In this document: piece after piece, positions 59,830 to 64,000 of the stretch | How positions within the stretch are numbered: position 1 is the stretch's first letter | Layout of the letters: each line of letters opens with the position of its first letter | From: Bradyrhizobium sp. ORS 375 | GTDB taxonomy: Bacteria; Pseudomonadota; Alphaproteobacteria; Rhizobiales; Xanthobacteraceae | DNA length: 64,000 nt | NCBI RefSeq assembly: GCF_000239775.1 | Contig: NZ_CAFI01000455.1 | Location: 30,566 to 94,565, forward strand | Direction of reading: 5' to 3' | Program-made: the position numbers and the translations under genes | The notes under the pieces: generated by a model | Told to the model about the DNA's origin: nothing | Database searches by the model: none | The model's input: the letters and a program-made list of their open reading frames with translations, nothing else

Positions 59830-61785
59830 ATGGGACAGATCCAGGACATCGAACGGCCCGCCGCCGACAAGCCGGCAAAGGCGCCGATCATCGAGATCGC
59901 AGCCGAGAACGGCGATCACGTCGAACCGCCGCCGCCCGAGGTGGTCGAACCGGACCCGGAGCTGTCGCCGGAGGAGGCCGAGCAGGTCCGCAAGCGCTAT
60001 CTGCTGACCCGCTTCTGGATCAGCGCGCGCGGCTATTGGGGCCGCGCCGGAGATCGCCTCGCCTGGCCGTTCACCATAGGGCTTCTGCTCTTGATCGTCG
60101 GCACCGTGGCCTTTCAGTACGGCATCAACGTCTGGAATCGCTCGATCTTCGACGCGATCGAGAAGCGCGACGCCCCGACGGTGTTTCACCTCACCGCGAT
60201 CTTCTTCCCGCTGGCGATCGGCAGCGTCATCCTCGCCGTCGCTCAGGTCTATGCGCGGATGGCGATCCAGCGGCGCTGGCGGGCCTGGCTGACCAACAGC
60301 GTCATCACGCGCTGGCTCACGAGCGGACGCTACTACCAGCTCAACCTCGTCAGCGGCGACCACAAGAACCCCGAATACCGCATCGCCGAGGATCTGCGCA
60401 TCGCCACCGATTCACCGGTCGATTTCGTCGCCGGCGTCACCTCGGCGCTGCTGTCGGCAGCGACCTTCATCGTCGTGCTGTGGACCATCGGCGGCGCGCT
60501 CACGCTGCATCTCGGCGGCACCGAGCTGACCATTCCCGGCTTCCTGGTGATCGCGGCCGTCGTCTATGCCGTCATCGCCTCGGGCTCGATCATGGCGATC
60601 GGCCGCCGCTTCGTGCAGACATCGGAAGACAAGAACCAGGCCGAGGCCGACTTCCGCTACACGCTCACCCGCGTCCGCGAGAACGGCGAGAGCATCGCGC
60701 TGCTCGGTGGCGAGACCGAGGAGCGCGCCGGCATCGACCGGACGTTCGGCAACGTGCTGCAGCAATGGGCGCGGCTCGCCGGGCAGCACATGCGCACGAC
60801 GCTGGTGTCGCAGGGTTCGAGCCTGATCGCGCCCGTCGTGCCGCTGCTGTTGTGCGCGCCAAAGTTTCTCGACGGCAGCATGACGCTCGGCCAGGTGATG
60901 CAGGCGGCGAGCGCGTTCACGATCGTGCAGACCGCGTTCGGCTGGCTGGTCGACAACTATCCACGTCTCGCGGACTGGAACGCCTGTGCGCGCCGCATCG
61001 CCTCGCTGATGATGTCGCTCGATGCACTGGAGCGCGCGGAGCGCGGCGACGGCATCGGCCGCATCAAGCGCGGTGAGACGACGGGCGAGGCCATGCTGAG
61101 CCTGAACGATCTCTCCGTCACGCTCGACGATGGCACCGCCGTGGTCGGCGAGACCGAGGTCGTGGTCGATCCTGGCGAGCGGCTGCTCGTCGCCGGCGAA
61201 TCGGGGACGGGCAAGAGCACGCTGGTCCGCGCCATCGCCGGCCTCTGGCCGTGGGGTGGCGGCAGCATCAACTTCCATCCTGACCGCCGGCTGTTCATGC
61301 TGCCGCAGCGCCCCTACGTGCCCTCCGGCAGCCTGCGCCGCGCGGTCGCCTATCCCGGCGCCGCCGAAGACTGGAGCGTCGAGCAGGTCGGTGAGGCCCT
61401 GCACAAGGTCGGCCTCGACCATCTCAAGGACCGCATCGAGGAGGAGGCGCCGTGGGACCAGACCCTGTCCGGCGGCGAGAAGCAGCGCCTCGCCTTTGCG
61501 CGGCTGCTGCTGCACAGCCCTGACATCGTCGTGCTCGACGAGGCGACGTCGGCGCTCGACGAGAAGAGCCAGGACAAGATGATGCAGATGGTGACGAGCG
61601 AGCTGCCGAAGGCCACCATCGTCAGCGTGGCGCATCGGGCCGAGCTCGAGGCGTTTCACAGCCGCAAGATCGTGCTGGAGCGGCGCAAGGGCGGCGCCAA
61701 GCTCGTCAGCGACATCGATCTCATTCCGCGCAAGGGCAAGCGCCGCCTGATCGGCCGCTTCCTGCGCCAGCGCAAGGCGGCCTGA
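59830..61785 (+). CDS. SbmA/BacA-like ABC transporter with fused ATPase (BclA/YddA type)
   Basis: Inner-membrane exporter or importer of 651 residues with fused membrane and ATPase domains. After an acidic Pro/Glu-rich N-terminus of about 65 residues come about six helices (90-430) of the SbmA/BacA fold ('YGINVWNRSIFDAIEKRD', 'NPEYRIAEDLRIATD'). The ATPase domain follows with Walker A GESGTGKST near 456, signature LSGGEKQRLAFAR near 545 and Walker B IVVLDEATSALDE. In Bradyrhizobium a protein of this architecture, BclA, imports antimicrobial nodule peptides and is needed for bacteroid differentiation. Identity with BclA, as opposed to a paralogue, cannot be decided here. Confidence 0.87.
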   Translation: MGQIQDIERPAADKPAKAPIIEIAAENGDHVEPPPPEVVEPDPELSPEEAEQVRKRYLLTRFWISARGYWGRAGDRLAWPFTIGLLLLIVGTVAFQYGINVWNRSIFDAIEKRDAPTVFHLTAIFFPLAIGSVILAVAQVYARMAIQRRWRAWLTNSVITRWLTSGRYYQLNLVSGDHKNPEYRIAEDLRIATDSPVDFVAGVTSALLSAATFIVVLWTIGGALTLHLGGTELTIPGFLVIAAVVYAVIASGSIMAIGRRFVQTSEDKNQAEADFRYTLTRVRENGESIALLGGETEERAGIDRTFGNVLQQWARLAGQHMRTTLVSQGSSLIAPVVPLLLCAPKFLDGSMTLGQVMQAASAFTIVQTAFGWLVDNYPRLADWNACARRIASLMMSLDALERAERGDGIGRIKRGETTGEAMLSLNDLSVTLDDGTAVVGETEVVVDPGERLLVAGESGTGKSTLVRAIAGLWPWGGGSINFHPDRRLFMLPQRPYVPSGSLRRAVAYPGAAEDWSVEQVGEALHKVGLDHLKDRIEEEAPWDQTLSGGEKQRLAFARLLLHSPDIVVLDEATSALDEKSQDKMMQMVTSELPKATIVSVAHRAELEAFHSRKIVLERRKGGAKLVSDIDLIPRKGKRRLIGRFLRQRKAA

Positions 61786-61805
61786 TCGGCCGCAGTGAGA
61801 CCACA

Positions 61806-62723
61806 ATGTGGCCGCGCCGGCTGCATTGGACTAGGCGGCAAAACCGGCTATCACTCGGCGCCCTCTCGCCAGGACTCGACTGCCAGGACCCGACCTTGAC
61901 GCCCGACAACGATCCCTCGCCGCCGCCCTTCGGGGCCTTCGCTCCGAACGCCGCGCAGGCGCTGGTGATCAGGCTGGCGCACGGCTCCGGGCTGAAGCGC
62001 GGCGCATTCCGGCCGATGCTGACGCGCACGGTGAACCTGCTGCGCGCCGGACCTGTCGATGTCAGCTACCAGGGTGCCAACTTCCGCTTCTACCATCAGG
62101 TCAGCGCGACGGAACGTGGCGCGCTGTTCAACCCGGACTACAATCGCGAGGAGCTGGATTTTCTGCGCAGCCACGTGCCGCCGGGCGGCACCGCGGTGGA
62201 CATCGGCGCCAATGTCGGTACGTTCGCGCTGCCACTGGCACGCCATGTCGGACCTGACGGCCAGGTGATCGCGATCGAGCCGCATCCGGTCACGCATGCA
62301 CGGTTGAGCTTCAATCGCAACGCGTCCGCGCTGTCGCAGGTCAGGTTGGTGGCGGCCGCGGCGGGCGACAGCGACGGCGAGGTGATGATCGAGACGGACG
62401 GCGACAATCTCGGCGCCAGCCACATCGTGGTCGGCACAGCCGGAGCGGAGGCATTCAAGGTCCCGTCGCTGCGCCTGCAATCGATTCTCGAACAGGCCGG
62501 TGCGACCAAAGTCGACGCATTGAAGATCGACGTGGAAGGTTTCGAGGACCGGGTGCTGACCTGCTTCTTCCGCGATGCGCCGCAGACGCTGTGGCCGCGC
62601 GCGGTCGTCATCGAGCATCTGTCCCGCGACGAATGGCAGAACGATTGTCTCGCCGACATGATCAGCCGCGGCTATCGCGAGATCGGCCGCACGCGCAGCA
62701 ACACCCTGCTGCTGCGCGGCTGA
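61806..62723 (+). CDS. FkbM family methyltransferase
   Basis: SAM-dependent methyltransferase of about 305 residues. The glycine-rich SAM motif VDIGANVGTFALPLA is near residue 130, followed by 'VIAIEPHP', and 'DALKIDVEGFED' is the conserved motif with the metal or substrate aspartates. FkbM enzymes often methylate sugars or lipids, but the substrate here is unknown. A TTG at 61896 would give a shorter, more family-like N-terminus. It follows the ABC transporter by 20 bases and may share its transcript. Confidence 0.85.
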   Translation: MWPRRLHWTRRQNRLSLGALSPGLDCQDPTLTPDNDPSPPPFGAFAPNAAQALVIRLAHGSGLKRGAFRPMLTRTVNLLRAGPVDVSYQGANFRFYHQVSATERGALFNPDYNREELDFLRSHVPPGGTAVDIGANVGTFALPLARHVGPDGQVIAIEPHPVTHARLSFNRNASALSQVRLVAAAAGDSDGEVMIETDGDNLGASHIVVGTAGAEAFKVPSLRLQSILEQAGATKVDALKIDVEGFEDRVLTCFFRDAPQTLWPRAVVIEHLSRDEWQNDCLADMISRGYREIGRTRSNTLLLRG

Positions 62724-62810
62724 TCCGCGCGCTCTGCCGGGTTCCCGCATCGGTCGCGGAACATCGCGGCATGACGCGACGTTATCGCCCTGACATCCAG
62801 GGAGCGGACC

Positions 62811-63296
62811 ATGAGCAACGATGACATGCGCGATCAGGATCGCGCCTGGGACCTGATGAAGAAGATCGGCTTCGCGATGCTGGTCACCAAGGACGGTGAC
62901 AAGCTGCGCGCCCGGCCGATGAGCGCCTATCTCGCGCGCGACGAAGGCATGATCTATTTCCTCACCGACGCGCGCCACCACAAGGATGAGGAGATCGCGC
63001 GCTCGCCGCAGGTCAACCTCTCCTTCGCGGATGCCGGCAGCCAGAAATACGTCTCGCTGACCGGGACCGCGACGATCTCCAACGATCGCGCCAAGATTCG
63101 CGAGCTGTTCACGACGACGGCGAAGGCGTGGTGGGACAGCGCCGAGGATCCGAACATCCGCCTGCTCAAGATCACGCCTGACGACGCCGAGTTCTGGGAT
63201 TCGCCGGGCACGGTGATCAGCTACGTCAAGATGGCCGCGGCAGCGGTGACCAACACGCGTCCCGATATCGGCGACAACCGCAAGGTCGCGATGTGA
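62811..63296 (+). CDS. Pyridoxamine 5'-phosphate oxidase-like (general stress protein 26-type) protein
   Basis: A 161-residue split-barrel protein of the FMN-binding PNPOx-like superfamily. 'FAMLVTKDGDKLRARPMSAYLARDEGMIYFLTD' and 'VNLSFADAGSQKYVSLTGTATISND' are the typical barrel strands. 'AWWDSAEDPNIRLLKITPDDAEFWDSP' marks the general-stress-protein-26 subgroup. A flavin-linked role in stress is inferred. Its stop overlaps the next start as TGATG, so the small Pro-rich protein is coupled to it. Confidence 0.88.
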   Translation: MSNDDMRDQDRAWDLMKKIGFAMLVTKDGDKLRARPMSAYLARDEGMIYFLTDARHHKDEEIARSPQVNLSFADAGSQKYVSLTGTATISNDRAKIRELFTTTAKAWWDSAEDPNIRLLKITPDDAEFWDSPGTVISYVKMAAAAVTNTRPDIGDNRKVAM

Positions 63297-63532
63297 TGCC
63301 GATCGAGCCGCCCGAGATCCCGCCGGCGACGCCTGGGCATCCCGTCGAGCCGCCGCCGGAGGATCCGGTGGGAAACCCGAGCCCCGAAGTGCCGCCGCCG
63401 GTGCACGAGCCGGATACGCCGGCCCCGCCGCGCGAGCTGCCGGGACAGACGCCGGACGAGGTGCCGGGCCGCGGACCGCTGGGTCCGACCACGCCGAGTC
63501 CGATCACCGATTCAAGTCCGGTCACGGATTGA
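63296..63532 (+). CDS. Small proline-rich protein
   Basis: A 78-residue protein made almost wholly of Pro, Glu, Gly and Thr with a repeating PEPP/PxxP pattern. It has no signal peptide or domain. Its ATG overlaps the stop of the flavin-barrel gene (TGATG), which suggests coupled translation. It may be a disordered partner, but a spurious frame in GC-rich DNA cannot be excluded. Confidence 0.5.
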   Translation: MPIEPPEIPPATPGHPVEPPPEDPVGNPSPEVPPPVHEPDTPAPPRELPGQTPDEVPGRGPLGPTTPSPITDSSPVTD

Positions 63533-63776
63533 CCGCGATTGAACCTTGATCATGATGCACACCAAGAGGGCCGGCCGGACGCCGGCTCTCGCTGCGTCGT
63601 GTTCCGCCAAGCCTTTGAAATTCAAGACTGAATGAGACATGAATGGCGGCAGCCAGGCGGCTGTTTCGCGTCGAAATAAATCCCCCCGCGGATTTGAACT
63701 GCGCCACAATCCAGCCTAACGCATAAACGTTGATCACGCCGTGCTTCAAAAAGAACGTTTCGGGACACCAAAACAC

Positions 63777-64000
63777 ATGAGCAAACTTCGCGTTCTGCTG
63801 CTCGCGACAACCGCCTTCTCGGCGATGCAGCTGACGACCACCGCATCTCACGCACAGAGCGCGCCCATGGTCGTCGCGCAAGGTCCGGGCGGGCCGGGTG
63901 GTGAGGTCGGTCCCGACGGTCGGCCGAAGCAGCCGCGCCAAGGCCCCGGTGCCGCGCCGCCGGCTGCGCCTCCGCATCAGGCGCCGCCCCCGCCGCCTGC
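63777..64000 (+). CDS. Secreted Pro-rich protein, N-terminal part (cut by window end)
   Basis: The visible 74 residues start with a signal peptide (MSKLRVLLLATTAFSAM, cleavage probably after ASHAQS), then a Gly/Pro/Gln-rich stretch ending in a proline run. Bradyrhizobium has OmpA-domain outer-membrane proteins with this kind of N-terminus, so a peptidoglycan-binding OmpA domain may follow beyond the window. The identity is inferred. The minus-strand frame across this region is a shadow. Confidence 0.6.
   Translation, partial: MSKLRVLLLATTAFSAMQLTTTASHAQSAPMVVAQGPGGPGGEVGPDGRPKQPRQGPGAAPPAAPPHQAPPPPP

Noticed and set aside
63522-63977. Minus-strand frame at the window end
   Set aside because: Antisense to the signal peptide and start of the secreted Pro-rich protein, which has a better start and composition.

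Overview
The window looks like the origin-proximal part of a Bradyrhizobium (or very close Nitrobacteraceae) chromosome. The support is the high GC content, the gene order leuS-lptE-holA / parB-parA-rsmG-mnmG-mnmE-rho-hemJ / ppsR-maf-coaE-dnaQ-secB, the block hslU-hslV-hisB-hisH-hisA-hisF-hisE-coaA, a BacA/SbmA-like transporter with its own ATPase domain, and palindromic intergenic repeats typical of this genus. The assignment rests on recalled gene order and sequence style, not on a search. No tRNA, rRNA or CRISPR array was seen.

Layout. 0-2.8 kb: two convergent diguanylate cyclase genes. 3-7.3 kb: leuS, lptE, holA. 7.7-16.2 kb: a minus-strand run of parB, parA, rsmG, mnmG, mnmE, rho and hemJ. 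It contains six perfect GTTTCACGTGAAAC parS sites, four of them an array with an exact 37-bp period. 16.19-16.60 kb: a gene-free segment from which genes point outward on both sides, with an AT-rich patch, imperfect DnaA boxes and six GANTC sites; this is my candidate oriC. 16.6-24.6 kb: ppsR, maf, coaE, dnaQ, secB, a Tim44-domain gene, mltA, an Smr gene and a membrane protein. 24.8-32.8 kb: the HslUV protease with two passenger genes, then most of histidine biosynthesis and coaA. 33-37.8 kb: a hybrid histidine kinase, a small hypothetical gene and comM.

37.65-40.26 kb is the accessory part. A lower-GC cassette of three minus-strand genes (a TIGR04255-family protein, an unknown protein, and a protein with a possible permuted NlpC/P60-like fold) lies between two near-identical 124-bp copies of the comM 5' end. 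The outer copy is a dead comM start; the inner copy now starts the intact gene. This is the best candidate here for an undescribed system.

40.4-50 kb: a DUF2336 gene, a LolA-like gene, ftsK, a class I aminotransferase and a stand-alone bamA. 50-53.5 kb: a repeat-rich spacer, an SDR gene, matB (malonyl-CoA synthetase) and a small membrane protein. 54-57.5 kb: the sdhCDAB operon with a terminator. 57.6-64 kb: a second hybrid kinase, the BacA/BclA-like ABC transporter, an FkbM methyltransferase, a flavin-binding split-barrel protein coupled to a Pro-rich peptide, and the start of a secreted Pro-rich protein cut by the window end.

Together the genes cover chromosome replication, segregation and terminus handling (parABS, candidate oriC, holA, dnaQ, ftsK), translation and tRNA modification (leuS, mnmE/G, rsmG), envelope assembly (lptE, lolA, bamA, mltA, secB), core metabolism (his, sdh, coaA/E, matB) and signalling (two GGDEF proteins, two hybrid kinases).
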